A DNA stretch of 27,210 bases from JBJXGF01 sp046153015 (GTDB lineage: Bacteria > Actinomycetota > Acidimicrobiia > Acidimicrobiales > CAIXPF01), in assembly GCA_046153015.1 (NCBI GenBank), contig JBJXGF010000240.1, positions 1-27,210 of the forward strand. Reading direction: 5' to 3'. Under the pieces are notes generated by a model. It searched no databases. It saw only the letters and a program-made list of their open reading frames with translations, and was not told the DNA's origin. This document shows, one piece after another, positions 1 to 7,379 of the stretch. How positions within the stretch are numbered: position 1 is the first letter of the stretch; each line of letters starts with the position of its first letter. Both the position numbers and the translations under genes were made by a program.

Positions 1-22
1 GTCTTCGAACGGAGCTGACCGG

Positions 23-484
23 TCACGCTTCCTCGCCGCGCACCTGGCGCATGGTGCGCACGATGGCGCTGGCCAGCTCCTCGCCGATCTCGAGCTCCTC
101 CATGGCCAGTTCGGCCTCCCAGACCGCCGCCGGGATCTCGTCGCGCAGCTCCAAGACGTGGAAGCAGGCGAGACCCAACGCCACCCCAGCCAACGGGCCG
201 GCCCAGCTCGGGTCGCCGTCTCGGAAGGTCGTCGCCATGATTCGAAGGTTGTGCGGCTCGTTCAGCCCGAACACGACAACCAGATGCTCGGCGCCATAGC
301 GCTCCGCCAGCTGCTTGACCTCCGCCTGCTCCGCATGACCTGCGGCGCCGCCCGACGTTCAAACAAAGCAAGACGTGGTTTGGTATACGACCTCACCGCC
401 GGCCGCCTCGACACACGCCCGCACGGCCGGCCCCGCCACATCGTCGCGTTCGCCGAACACGATCACCTTCTTGCCTGCGAGCAT
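23..484 (-). CDS. grdA: Glycine/sarcosine/betaine reductase complex selenoprotein A (GrdA), with in-frame UGA read as selenocysteine
   Basis: GrdA is the small redox selenoprotein of the reductase complex: it receives the carboxymethyl group from substrate-specific selenoprotein B, passes it to component C and is then re-reduced by thioredoxin. Read from the ATG at 484 to the TGA stop at 23-25 it gives 153 residues, close to clostridial GrdA, if the TGA at 359-361 is residue 42. The redox motif is then Cys39-Phe-Val-Sec42 (CFVU), followed by TSGGAAGHAEQ, matching the family CFVUTAAGA region. The later GDPSWAGPLAGVALGL segment matches the family GDPTFAGPLAGVQLGL. The ATG lies 10 nt after the grdC stop and is preceded by AGAGGA, so the two genes probably form an operon. 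A standard caller would report only an 83-residue ORF from the GTG at 274, without the active site. Remaining grd genes may lie beyond the left edge. Family assignment is firm; Sec insertion is inferred from motif and SECIS. Confidence 0.93.
331..361 (-). promoter_or_regulatory. Bacterial SECIS element following the grdA UGA codon
   Basis: The UGA at 361-359 is followed in the mRNA by a hairpin with stem CCGCA (345-341), loop GGUCA (340-336) and stem UGCGG (335-331). The loop carries GGUC, the core recognised by SelB in E. coli. The GGU is the seventh codon after the UGA, the same spacing as in E. coli fdhF, and the apex GCAGGUC is the same too. Hairpin, loop and spacing are read directly; recognition by this organism's SelB is inferred. 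Confidence 0.85.
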
Positions 485-494
485 CACGGTCCTC

Positions 495-1991
495 TCAGCG
501 CGCTGACCCGGTGGCCGGGTTGGACTCCACGACAATAGACCGACCGTCGTAGAGCTCGGTCATGCGGCCGAGGAAGATGCTGGCCTTGGCCATCAGCAAG
601 GCTCGGCGAGCAGCTCCCGAGCGCAGCTCCTGAGTCGCCCATCCCAGCGCCGCGACCCCAGACGGGATGTGGCCCTGTGTGGGAGCGAAGCCCGGCCACG
701 CGATACGTGCAATGAACGGCTCGAGGTCGGCGCGGGGCACGTGCCCCGCCAGCACCGCCATTGCCCCTATCGACCGATATGTCTTGGCGGCCACGTCGCC
801 CGAGCCGGCGTACGCCATGATCTCCGCGTTGTGGAGCTCCCCCGCGTATCGATCGACATCGGTCAAGCGAAGGCCCAACGCAGCCAGCGGCTCGACAAGC
901 AGGCAGCGATGAATGGCGGAGTCCGACGCGCTGGCGCCCACGGGGGCCAGGCCGACGCTGCCGGGCTCAAGGAGCAGCGTCGGGCTCTGCCCGTCGTCTG
1001 CAGTCACGGCCACTGCGATCGAGGCGAGCGTGTCCTCGAGCACGGGCACGCCAGCGTTCACCATAGCCTCCGACTTCATGCCGAGCTTCGCCAGGGAGCC
1101 GCCGCCGACAACCATCACGATCCGATGCAGCCCAGCCCGGACCAGCGCCGCCGCCGTGACGAGCGCGTCGAGCGGCCCGGCGCAGAAGTTCTTCACGTCC
1201 ATGCCCGACGCACGACCACAGCCGGCCAGCTCGGCCATGGCCTTGGCCATGCCGCCCCCGCCCCGCTGGTAGCGGTCGCCGACCGCCTCCTCTCCGCAGG
1301 AGATCACGAAATCGACCCGTTCCGGGTCAATGCCGTGGCGGTCGCAGAGCCACCGCAACGCCAGCGCGCCGGACGCTTTCGCAGCCAGGTTTTCCAGCAA
1401 CACCGACGCGCTCAGGTTCGGATCATCCGCGCCCTCTGCTCGTTCGTCGCGCCGTATGACGCCGATGAAGGCGCCCTGGGACGTGACGGCGAGCTCATCC
1501 CGAGAGGGCTCAGCGCCATCGGCCAACACCGCCGGCCGCCCGGGGGCCGGGAACCACGATCGAAGCAGGGGATGGCGCTCGACTCGCTCGTCCAGCGCGC
1601 GCCGGCCGGCAGGGTTCAACGCGACGACCGGCGGCGTCAAGGGGTCGGCCCGCTCCAGGACAGCCAGGAAGGCCGCCTCATCGAATACCTCACCGAAGGG
1701 ACCGGTGCGGGAGGCGCCAGCCTGCAGCTGGGCGTGCCAGGGGCGCGGCTGCGCAGCAAGTTGGTCGGGCGTCCGGTTGCCGATGCAAGCCTGATTCGGG
1801 GGGTAGCGCACCGCCTCGTCGTCGGATCGCAGCGCCTCAGTCAGCCTGGACCTGAAGGCCGGATCGCTTGCCGACAGGCGGCTTGGCTTCGAGCCGAACT
1901 GGACGAGATCGGGCACGTGGGCCAGGCAGAACGCACTTGCCGCCACCACCACAACCGGCTCACGACTGGCACGAGGTATGACACCCATCAT
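495..1991 (-). CDS. grdC: Glycine/sarcosine/betaine reductase component C, subunit GrdC
   Basis: This 498-residue protein matches GrdC (about 510 residues in clostridia), a thiolase/ketosynthase-related subunit. With GrdD it forms acetyl-enzyme and releases acetyl phosphate from the carboxymethyl-selenoether of GrdA. Family landmarks are the N-terminal FCLAHVPDLVQFG segment (compare clostridial YVLVHTPDMV), YPPNQACIGNRTPDQL near residues 63-78, a central CGEEAVGDRYQRGGGGMAKA region, and the C-terminal GHIPSGV and KASIFLGRMTELYDG (compare GKGSLFLGRMTNLFDG). Either ATG (1991 or 1988) could start it; the first overlaps, as ATGA, the stop of a short upstream reading frame, suggesting translational coupling. 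grdA follows after 10 nt. The order C then A differs from the classical clostridial E-A-B-C-D order as I recall it. No truncation or frameshift is seen. Confidence 0.92.
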   Translation of the reverse strand: MMGVIPRASREPVVVVAASAFCLAHVPDLVQFGSKPSRLSASDPAFRSRLTEALRSDDEAVRYPPNQACIGNRTPDQLAAQPRPWHAQLQAGASRTGPFGEVFDEAAFLAVLERADPLTPPVVALNPAGRRALDERVERHPLLRSWFPAPGRPAVLADGAEPSRDELAVTSQGAFIGVIRRDERAEGADDPNLSASVLLENLAAKASGALALRWLCDRHGIDPERVDFVISCGEEAVGDRYQRGGGGMAKAMAELAGCGRASGMDVKNFCAGPLDALVTAAALVRAGLHRIVMVVGGGSLAKLGMKSEAMVNAGVPVLEDTLASIAVAVTADDGQSPTLLLEPGSVGLAPVGASASDSAIHRCLLVEPLAALGLRLTDVDRYAGELHNAEIMAYAGSGDVAAKTYRSIGAMAVLAGHVPRADLEPFIARIAWPGFAPTQGHIPSGVAALGWATQELRSGAARRALLMAKASIFLGRMTELYDGRSIVVESNPATGSAR

Positions 1992-2223
1992 GGGTCAACC
2001 ATGACCCCGACGCCGTGCGATCCACCCCATTGCCGCAGGGCCTCGTCCAACTGTTTCGACGATGCGGGCGCGCGCCCCGAGGCAGCTCACCGCTCTGGCC
2101 GCGGGCCTTGGACCCCTGCCGCCAGCCAGCCATGGCGGGCAGGCTGATCAGCCACGTCAACCCCATCTCCAGGTGGGTCGGCTCCGGGGCCGGCGACCCG
2201 ATGAATGGCTGGTCAGTCGACAT
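1988..2223 (-). other. Unresolved short coding-like segment between nadA and grdC, apparently changing frame
   Basis: From the ATG at 2223, which overlaps the end of nadA, one frame reads MSTDQPFIGSPAPEPTHLEM onward with G/C-rich third positions for about 50 codons. Near the run GGGGCGCGCGCCC (about 2067-2079) the coding bias moves to another frame, which reads ASSKQLDEALRQWGGSHGVG and ends in a TGA overlapping the grdC ATG as ATGA. Joining the two by a -1 shift gives about 78 residues bridging nadA and grdC with overlaps at both ends. I recognise no family. It could be a frameshifted remnant, a gene using programmed frameshifting, or a sequencing error in a GC run. The uninterrupted 87-codon frame from the same ATG would run 32 nt into grdC and loses coding character in its second half. 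Confidence 0.35.
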
Positions 2224-3274
2224 CGATCATGCGTTGGAGCGCCTGGCGTGCTCGGGCGGCAGTGTCTGCCGCCACGCTCACGTGGTGGAGGTCGTCGCGT
2301 AGGCTGCGATACAGCTTGGGCAGCGTGGTGGCTTTCATGAACTCGCATTCGGCGTCGGCTCGAAGCGCCAGCACCCGCCGCTGCGGTGTCCCCTGGGTGA
2401 GCCGATGGATTATCCCGGTCTCGGTGCCCACGACGTGCACCGGTGCGGTGCAGGAGGCGGTGTGCCGCACCATGGCGCCGGCGCCGAGGAGGTGCACCCG
2501 TTCGCGGGGCAGGGCGGCGTGGTCGAGGGCGTCGAGGCACGAGGCGATGCATCCGCTTTCGGGGTGGAGCAGCACATGGGCGTCTGGGTGAATGGCGAGC
2601 GCTCGGGTCACGTCATCGAAGCCCAACTTGGCGTGCACGTGGCATTCCGCCTGCCACAGCCGCAACGGCCTGCCCGCAGCGCGTTCGATGTGCACACCCA
2701 AGTGGAGATCGGGCAAGAACAGCACCTCGCGGTCCGCCGGCATCGATCTGACGGTCTGGACCGCGTTGGCCGACGTGACGCAGTAGTCGGCCTCGGCCTT
2801 CACAGCCGCCGGGGTGTTGATGTAGGCGACGATGAGCGCGTCGGGGTTGGCGGCCTTCCAACGCCGCAGCTCCTCCACCTCGACTGCGGCCGCCAACGAA
2901 CAACCGGCCTCGGGCTCGGGGATCAGGACGCGCTTGTCCGGACAGAGGATCGCCGCGGTTTCGGCCATGAAGTAAACCCCGCACAGCACCACCGTTTCAG
3001 CGGGGGCGTCAGCGGCGCGGCGGGCGAGCTCGAGCGAATCGCCGACATGGTCGGCGAGATCCTGGATCTCAGCCCGCTGGTAGTTGTGGGCGAGGATGAC
3101 CGCGCCGCGCGCCTCACGCAGCTGGGCGATCCCGGCGATCAGCTCAGCGTCGCTCAGCCGGGCGATCTCAGGGTCGGCGGCGACGGCCGCCGACGCTGCC
3201 GTCGAAGCGACCGACGGCAGCGGTCTCGGCGCCGGGCGCACATCCCCAGGGGCGTGAGCCTCCGGTTGATGCAT
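2213..3274 (-). CDS. nadA: Quinolinate synthase A (NadA)
   Basis: NadA condenses iminoaspartate with dihydroxyacetone phosphate to quinolinate in de novo NAD synthesis, using an oxygen-sensitive [4Fe-4S] cluster. The 353-residue product has ILAHNYQRAEIQDLADHVGDS near residues 60-80 and FMAETAAIL after it. Three cysteines fit the cluster ligands of E. coli-type NadA in context and spacing: Cys125 (AGCSLA), Cys211 (AECHVH) and Cys310 (AECEFMK). GTETGIIHRL near 283-292 matches the family ATEVGMLHRL. I chose the ATG at 3274 because GAGGA lies 10 nt upstream and homology begins soon after; the frame stays open to 3433, but that extension looks non-homologous. nadB and nadC are not adjacent. The stop overlaps the ATG of the short unresolved ORF leading to grdC, so co-transcription with the reductase genes is possible but unproven. 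Confidence 0.95.
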   Translation of the reverse strand: MHQPEAHAPGDVRPAPRPLPSVASTAASAAVAADPEIARLSDAELIAGIAQLREARGAVILAHNYQRAEIQDLADHVGDSLELARRAADAPAETVVLCGVYFMAETAAILCPDKRVLIPEPEAGCSLAAAVEVEELRRWKAANPDALIVAYINTPAAVKAEADYCVTSANAVQTVRSMPADREVLFLPDLHLGVHIERAAGRPLRLWQAECHVHAKLGFDDVTRALAIHPDAHVLLHPESGCIASCLDALDHAALPRERVHLLGAGAMVRHTASCTAPVHVVGTETGIIHRLTQGTPQRRVLALRADAECEFMKATTLPKLYRSLRDDLHHVSVAADTAARARQALQRMIDVD

Positions 3275-3429
3275 GACGGCTTGGTCCTCGCGCCCGTTCA
3301 CGTGGATCTCCCTCAATCTGGCTCGCCTATTGCGACGTCTTGCGGCAGTCGCAGACGCTCGTCCGAGCAGCCAGCCGCATTTGACGTGATCTTGCGCCGT
3401 GTTCATGTGCGCCAGTTCCGGGGACGTTC

Positions 3430-3756
3430 TCACTTCCGCTGTTGCTCAGCCGCCACCTCGATCGCATTGCGGATTGCGTTCATCCATCCCAACAACGCCC
3501 GCCGATCCCCTCGCCCGATCCCAAGGGGCATTCGCCCGTCGAGCGAGATCGCGGTCTCGTCCTGCCCCTGGTAAGACAGACCGATCTCGACCCGGGTGCT
3601 CTCAGCATTGAGAAACCCGAAACTCCGCCAGACGAGCAGCCGATCCGGCTGCACGGCGTCCAGTTGCCAGCCCAGCGTGGCGATGGCCTGCCGGCAGGCT
3701 CTGTGGGCAGGATCAGCTGCGAGACTGACCTGGAAACGCTCTGATGCACGTGCCAT
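3430..3756 (-). CDS. Conserved-looking hypothetical protein, 108 residues
   Basis: I do not recognise this family with certainty. The product starts MARASERFQVSLAADPAH and ends in an alpha-helical stretch WMNAIRNAIEVAAEQ. Between them is an alternating hydrophobic pattern (QLDAVQPDRLLVWRS, TRVEIGLSYQG, ETAISLDGRM) suggesting a small alpha/beta protein with several strands, possibly lipid- or ligand-binding. There is no signal peptide or membrane segment. The ATG at 3756 is chosen because the upstream extension of the same frame (to 4347) is arginine- and proline-rich and lies antisense to the next gene. The hypothetical gene is 155 nt upstream of nadA on the same strand and 128 nt after the hibernation-factor-like gene. 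Confidence 0.7.
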   Translation of the reverse strand: MARASERFQVSLAADPAHRACRQAIATLGWQLDAVQPDRLLVWRSFGFLNAESTRVEIGLSYQGQDETAISLDGRMPLGIGRGDRRALLGWMNAIRNAIEVAAEQQRK

Positions 3757-3884
3757 GGCGACTACGCCTCTCCGTTCGTCAGTGGCGCCCGATACCTGCT
3801 TGGCGAGGGCGCCACGAAGGCAGTCGGCGCGACCTCTCGGTGTCTGGCCAATCGTCGGCGGGCGCCGCGGCAGCCCCTCGACGC

Positions 3885-5306
3885 TCAACCCTGCGTGGCG
3901 CCTTCCGCAGCCGGCTCCAAGGTGATGAGGCCGTAGTGCCCGTCGTAGCGGCGATACAGCACGCTGCCTCGCCCGGCTCGGCGGTCGACGAAGAACACGT
4001 GCGGCTCCTCGTCGGAGTTGAGGCGTTCGACAGCCTCTTCGACGCCCAGCTCGGGTGCGCCATGCGCGTCGATCGAGACCGGCGCGGCGCCGAGATGGAC
4101 GAGCTCGGGCCTGGGCTCGGCCTGGTGCAACGTGAGCCCACGCTCGGTTCGCGCCAGCAGACTGTCCTCGCCGCTGGCGAGCTCTCGGAACAGGTAGAAC
4201 TCGTAGTCGAGCTGCTCGAGATCGAACGCCGCCTCCTCCACGGTGAGCGGCTCGGGCGCGAGCGGCTTGTGGCGTACGATTTCTCGCTCGTCCACGGGGC
4301 GCGGGTACCAGTTCGGGCGGATGGCGGCGAGGTTGCCGTGACGCCACTCACCTGGCTCTGGCGCCAGCGCGTCTGGTCGGCGCACTTCACGGTCGGCCCG
4401 ATGGCCGAGGCGGTCTCGCAGCCGGCGCTCGAGGAGATCGACCGCTTCGTGCAGGGTGTGCGCCGCGACGTGAGCCCGCAATGGGCGCCCGTTCACGTCG
4501 AGCGTCGCCTGGGCCTCGGCGCGCTTGGTCCGGGCCGGGTCCATTGCAAGGCCCAGCTTGACCCGGGCGAACAGGATCGGCTCCGCCGTTTGCTGAGCGA
4601 ACGCCAGCACCCGGCTGCGGGCGTAGAGGAGCGCCTCGTCAGGCACCGGGCCGCGGGTCGCCGTCTCCAGGGGAAAGGGCTCGCCGGGCGCCGCGATCGC
4701 CTCGCCGGGGGGCTCGGCGCCCGGGAGCCACTGCTCCACGATCTCGCCGCGGTCCACCACGAGCCAGGTCGCGGTCTCGTCGTCGCCGTGAGTCCAAACC
4801 AGGCCGATCCAGCGGTCCTCGGCGCGGACCTCCGGGGGGCCGACGGGCAAGTCGGCGGCTTCGAGCGCGGCGATCACCTGACGGCGGCCCGTCGACGAGC
4901 CGGCCGGCGTGTGCAGCGTCGCGTCCGGCGCATAGAGGAACGCCGCACCGGCGACGTCGCGTCGGGCGATGGCGTTCGCCCACGCCCGAGCCACCCGCAC
5001 CGGCTGGGTCACCAGACCGGGCGCCAACTCCGGGTGGGCGGAGGCGAACGGTCCGCGGGCCGCCGGTGAATGGGCGCCGCTCAGGTCGCCGAAGCGGCCC
5101 TGGCGCGGGCTGGTGCGCGTCCCTCGCCGCAGCTCGACGTTGCGCGCCGCAGGCCCGTGCCGGTCGATGTCGAAGTGCACACGAGCGCCGCTCACGCGGC
5201 TGGGCGGCGACATCTCCCGGGCCTCAACCGGGTACTCCCGGCCGCCGGCGACAATGCGTCCCACGCCGTCCGCCGCATCAAACCACAGCACCACTCCATC
5301 AGGCAT
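3885..5306 (-). CDS. Multidomain ribosome-hibernation-type protein: cold-shock domain, SnoaL-like domain, S30AE domain and two S30AE C-terminal domains
   Basis: The protein has 473 residues, far longer than long-form HPF (about 190-260). Residues 1-62 look like a cold-shock domain (GVVLWFDAADGVGRIV, ending GPAARNV, compare GPQAANV), though its RNA-binding GFGFI motif is altered to GVGRI. Residues about 95-205 resemble an NTF2/SnoaL fold (ARAWANAIARRDVAGAAFLY). Residues about 220-310 resemble the ribosome-binding S30AE/HPF domain. Two copies of the S30AE C-terminal dimerisation domain follow: one begins DEREIVRHKPLAPEPLTVEE, the other ends GSVLYRRYDGHYGLITLEP. The start at 5306 fits the beginning of the cold-shock homology and lies outside rtcB; the longer frame to 5492 would overlap rtcB. 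It is likely a stress or stationary-phase ribosome-silencing factor. The 119-nt gap after rtcB on the same strand permits co-transcription. Domain calls rest on motif recognition only. Confidence 0.8.
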   Translation of the reverse strand: MPDGVVLWFDAADGVGRIVAGGREYPVEAREMSPPSRVSGARVHFDIDRHGPAARNVELRRGTRTSPRQGRFGDLSGAHSPAARGPFASAHPELAPGLVTQPVRVARAWANAIARRDVAGAAFLYAPDATLHTPAGSSTGRRQVIAALEAADLPVGPPEVRAEDRWIGLVWTHGDDETATWLVVDRGEIVEQWLPGAEPPGEAIAAPGEPFPLETATRGPVPDEALLYARSRVLAFAQQTAEPILFARVKLGLAMDPARTKRAEAQATLDVNGRPLRAHVAAHTLHEAVDLLERRLRDRLGHRADREVRRPDALAPEPGEWRHGNLAAIRPNWYPRPVDEREIVRHKPLAPEPLTVEEAAFDLEQLDYEFYLFRELASGEDSLLARTERGLTLHQAEPRPELVHLGAAPVSIDAHGAPELGVEEAVERLNSDEEPHVFFVDRRAGRGSVLYRRYDGHYGLITLEPAAEGATQG

Positions 5307-5425
5307 GGCCAGAGCGTCCCCTCGGGTGCTCGCCGTGGGCAGAGCCAGACGGCCCGCTCGCTTTGGACGCTTGACTCGACCTGGCGAGCGCCCGATCAGC
5401 CGTCGCCGCCGCCGACCGATGGCGT

Positions 5426-6862
5426 TCACCCTTTGAGGACGCCGAGGGGGCGGAGTCGGGCTACGCGACGGGCCAACCCGGCCTGCTCGCACACGGCGAC
5501 CACGTCGTCAACGTCCTTGTAGGCGAACGGCGCCTCCTCGGCGAGCCCACGGTCAGAACGGCATCGGACCACGACGCCGCTCGCCTCGAGCTGCTCGCGA
5601 AGCGTTCGCCCGCGAATCCGGCGCGAAGCGGCGTGGCGGCTCATCGCTCGGCCGGCCCCGTGGCAGCTCGACGCGAACGCTGGATTGCCGGCGACGCCGG
5701 CGAGCACCCACGAACCGGCGCCCATCGAACCGGGCACCAGCACCGGCTGCCCGGTGTCGGCGTAGACCAGCGGCAGCTCAGGATGGTGCGGCGGAAAGGC
5801 GCGGGTGGCGCCCTTACGGTGCACGCACAGCAGGCGTTCGCGTCCTTCGACGGTGTGCCGTTCCAGCTTGGCTAGGTTGTGCGAGACGTCATAGACGACC
5901 TCGAGGTCACCGCTGCCGGACCCCAGCGCATCGGTGAAGGCTTGACGGGTGGCGTGGGTGAGGATGTGGCGGTTGGCTCGCCCGTAGTTGGCGGCTGCGG
6001 CCATCGCCGCCAAGTACGCCTGGCCCTCGGGACTGCGGACGGGAACGCAGGCAAGCTGCGGATCGGGCATCGTGATCCCGTATCCGGTCATGGCGCGGCC
6101 CATGGCCCGTACATGGTCGGAGCAGACCTGGTGGCCCAGCCCGCGGGAGCCGCAGTGGATCATCACACACACCATGCCCGCCGACAGGCCTAGCGCCGCT
6201 GCGGCGGCCGAGTCGTGGATGTGCTCCACGGCTTGGACCTCCAAGAAGTGGTTCCCCGAGCCGAGGCTGCCCACCTGCGTGAGGCCTCGGCTCAACGCCC
6301 GGTCGGACACCGCAGCGGGATCCGCGCCGGCGAGCATCCCGCGGTCCTCGCACCGATCCAGGTCGTCGGCGCGCCCGAAGCCGGCTTCGAGCGCAGCCGG
6401 CGCGCCCTCAACCAGCAGCCCCTCCAACGCGGCCCGATTGGGCATCGCCCACACTCCTCCTGGGCCCATGCCGCTGGGGATCCGCCGGTCGAGCGCGTCC
6501 ATCACCGCCGTGATCGACCCGGCCGCCTGCTCTGCCGACAGCTGCGAGCGCAAGAGCCTCACGCCGCAGGAGATGTCAAAGCCGACGCCGCCCGGCGACA
6601 CCACACCGCCCGCCTCCACGTCGGTCGCCGCCACGCCCCCGATGGGAAACCCGTATCCCCAATGCACGTCCGGCATGGCGTAGGAGGCGCCGACGATTCC
6701 CGGCAGCGCCGCCACGTTCATCACTTGGCGCGACGACTCGTCGAGATCGCCCTGGTCCAGCTGGCGGCGATTCGTGAACACGACGCCCGGAACCCGCATC
6801 GGCCCGCGGCGGGCGATCCTCCACCGCCACGGCGACTCCTCGATCAGCTCTATCCGCTCCAT
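5426..6862 (-). CDS. rtcB: RNA-splicing/repair ligase RtcB
   Basis: RtcB is a GTP- and Mn-dependent ligase joining RNA 3'-phosphate or 2',3'-cyclic-phosphate ends to 5'-OH ends, in tRNA splicing, RNA repair or ribosome repair. The 478 residues carry the metal-binding GFDISCGVR (Asp96, Cys99), GSGNHFLEVQ (His205), HCGSRGLGH (His236) and DVSHN (His328). HGAGRAMSR (residues 401-409) contains the histidine that is guanylylated in characterised RtcB proteins. The N-terminal MPDVHWGYGFPIGG is also diagnostic. Length and motifs look complete. The ATG at 6862 lies 30 nt after the archease stop, giving the known archease-RtcB partnership. A hibernation-factor-like gene follows, so the neighbourhood looks devoted to RNA and ribosome maintenance. 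Confidence 0.97.
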   Translation of the reverse strand: MERIELIEESPWRWRIARRGPMRVPGVVFTNRRQLDQGDLDESSRQVMNVAALPGIVGASYAMPDVHWGYGFPIGGVAATDVEAGGVVSPGGVGFDISCGVRLLRSQLSAEQAAGSITAVMDALDRRIPSGMGPGGVWAMPNRAALEGLLVEGAPAALEAGFGRADDLDRCEDRGMLAGADPAAVSDRALSRGLTQVGSLGSGNHFLEVQAVEHIHDSAAAAALGLSAGMVCVMIHCGSRGLGHQVCSDHVRAMGRAMTGYGITMPDPQLACVPVRSPEGQAYLAAMAAAANYGRANRHILTHATRQAFTDALGSGSGDLEVVYDVSHNLAKLERHTVEGRERLLCVHRKGATRAFPPHHPELPLVYADTGQPVLVPGSMGAGSWVLAGVAGNPAFASSCHGAGRAMSRHAASRRIRGRTLREQLEASGVVVRCRSDRGLAEEAPFAYKDVDDVVAVCEQAGLARRVARLRPLGVLKG

Positions 6863-6892
6863 GCGTTCGCCTCCAGCCCGTTCACCTGATGC

Positions 6893-7312
6893 CTACACGT
6901 CGACGGTGACCCGCGCCGTCCAGCCGCCGGAGCCGTTGGGTTGCAGGCGCAGCTCGTGGCGAGTGACCGCCTTCGGCGCCGGGCCGATCTGGCGGACGGC
7001 CCCGACCGGAGCGACGTCGACAAACCCAACAATCCCGTCGGATGCGACGTCGGCCAGTTCGATGCCGACGACGACCTGCCCGGCCACCTCTAGCAGGAAC
7101 AACACCTCCTCCAGTGCGCTGACCAGCAAGTCCGCGTTGTCGTCGTCGGCGAACTCAACCGGGACCGAGCCACGGGCCGTGGCGGCTGGGACGTCGACGA
7201 AGCCGTCGATCAACCCGCGCACCGCCTCGGCGACGCAGCCCGCCCGATCCGGCGCCCACGCTTCGATGGTCGTGTCGGCCGTGTGCGCCACGATCCGATG
7301 CCCTGCTGTCAC
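6893..7312 (-). CDS. Archease, activator of RtcB
   Basis: Archease helps RtcB through guanylylation and multiple turnovers. The 139-residue product has the family opening HTADTTIEAWAPD with its metal-binding acidic position, the central DNADLLVSALEEVLFLLEV helix (compare family LLVEWLNELLYLHE) and the AVTRHELRL strand near the C terminus. The GTG start at 7312 is preferred over the ATG at 7378 because GGAGGT stands 9 nt upstream and the added 22 residues lie outside the fold. rtcB follows after 30 nt, supporting an operon. Confidence 0.92.
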   Translation of the reverse strand: MTAGHRIVAHTADTTIEAWAPDRAGCVAEAVRGLIDGFVDVPAATARGSVPVEFADDDNADLLVSALEEVLFLLEVAGQVVVGIELADVASDGIVGFVDVAPVGAVRQIGPAPKAVTRHELRLQPNGSGGWTARVTVDV

Positions 7313-7321
7313 CGTCAGGAG

Positions 7322-7327
7322 ACCTCC
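7322..7327 (-). promoter_or_regulatory. Shine-Dalgarno sequence fixing the archease GTG start
   Basis: The mRNA reads GGAGGT followed by nine bases and then GTG at 7312. It is one of the strongest ribosome binding sites in the window and decides between the GTG and the upstream ATG. Confidence 0.75.
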
Positions 7328-7379
7328 ACCTCGCCAGTGGCTCGCGGGCTCGGCACGAACCCCCGACGAGCGCTCCACA

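Noticed and set aside
669..2147. Long plus-strand ORF antisense to grdC.
   Set aside because: It is an Arg/His-rich shadow with no motifs, caused by high GC; the minus-strand frame is clearly GrdC.
1988..2223. A second selenocysteine codon: the frame ending at the grdC ATGA overlap contains an in-frame TGA upstream.
   Set aside because: The bases after that TGA form only a GC palindrome without a GGUC loop, no Cys or known selenoprotein motif surrounds it, and a frame change explains the coding bias better.
2405..3574. Long plus-strand ORF antisense to nadA.
   Set aside because: No recognisable motif or ribosome binding site; the opposite strand has complete NadA landmarks.
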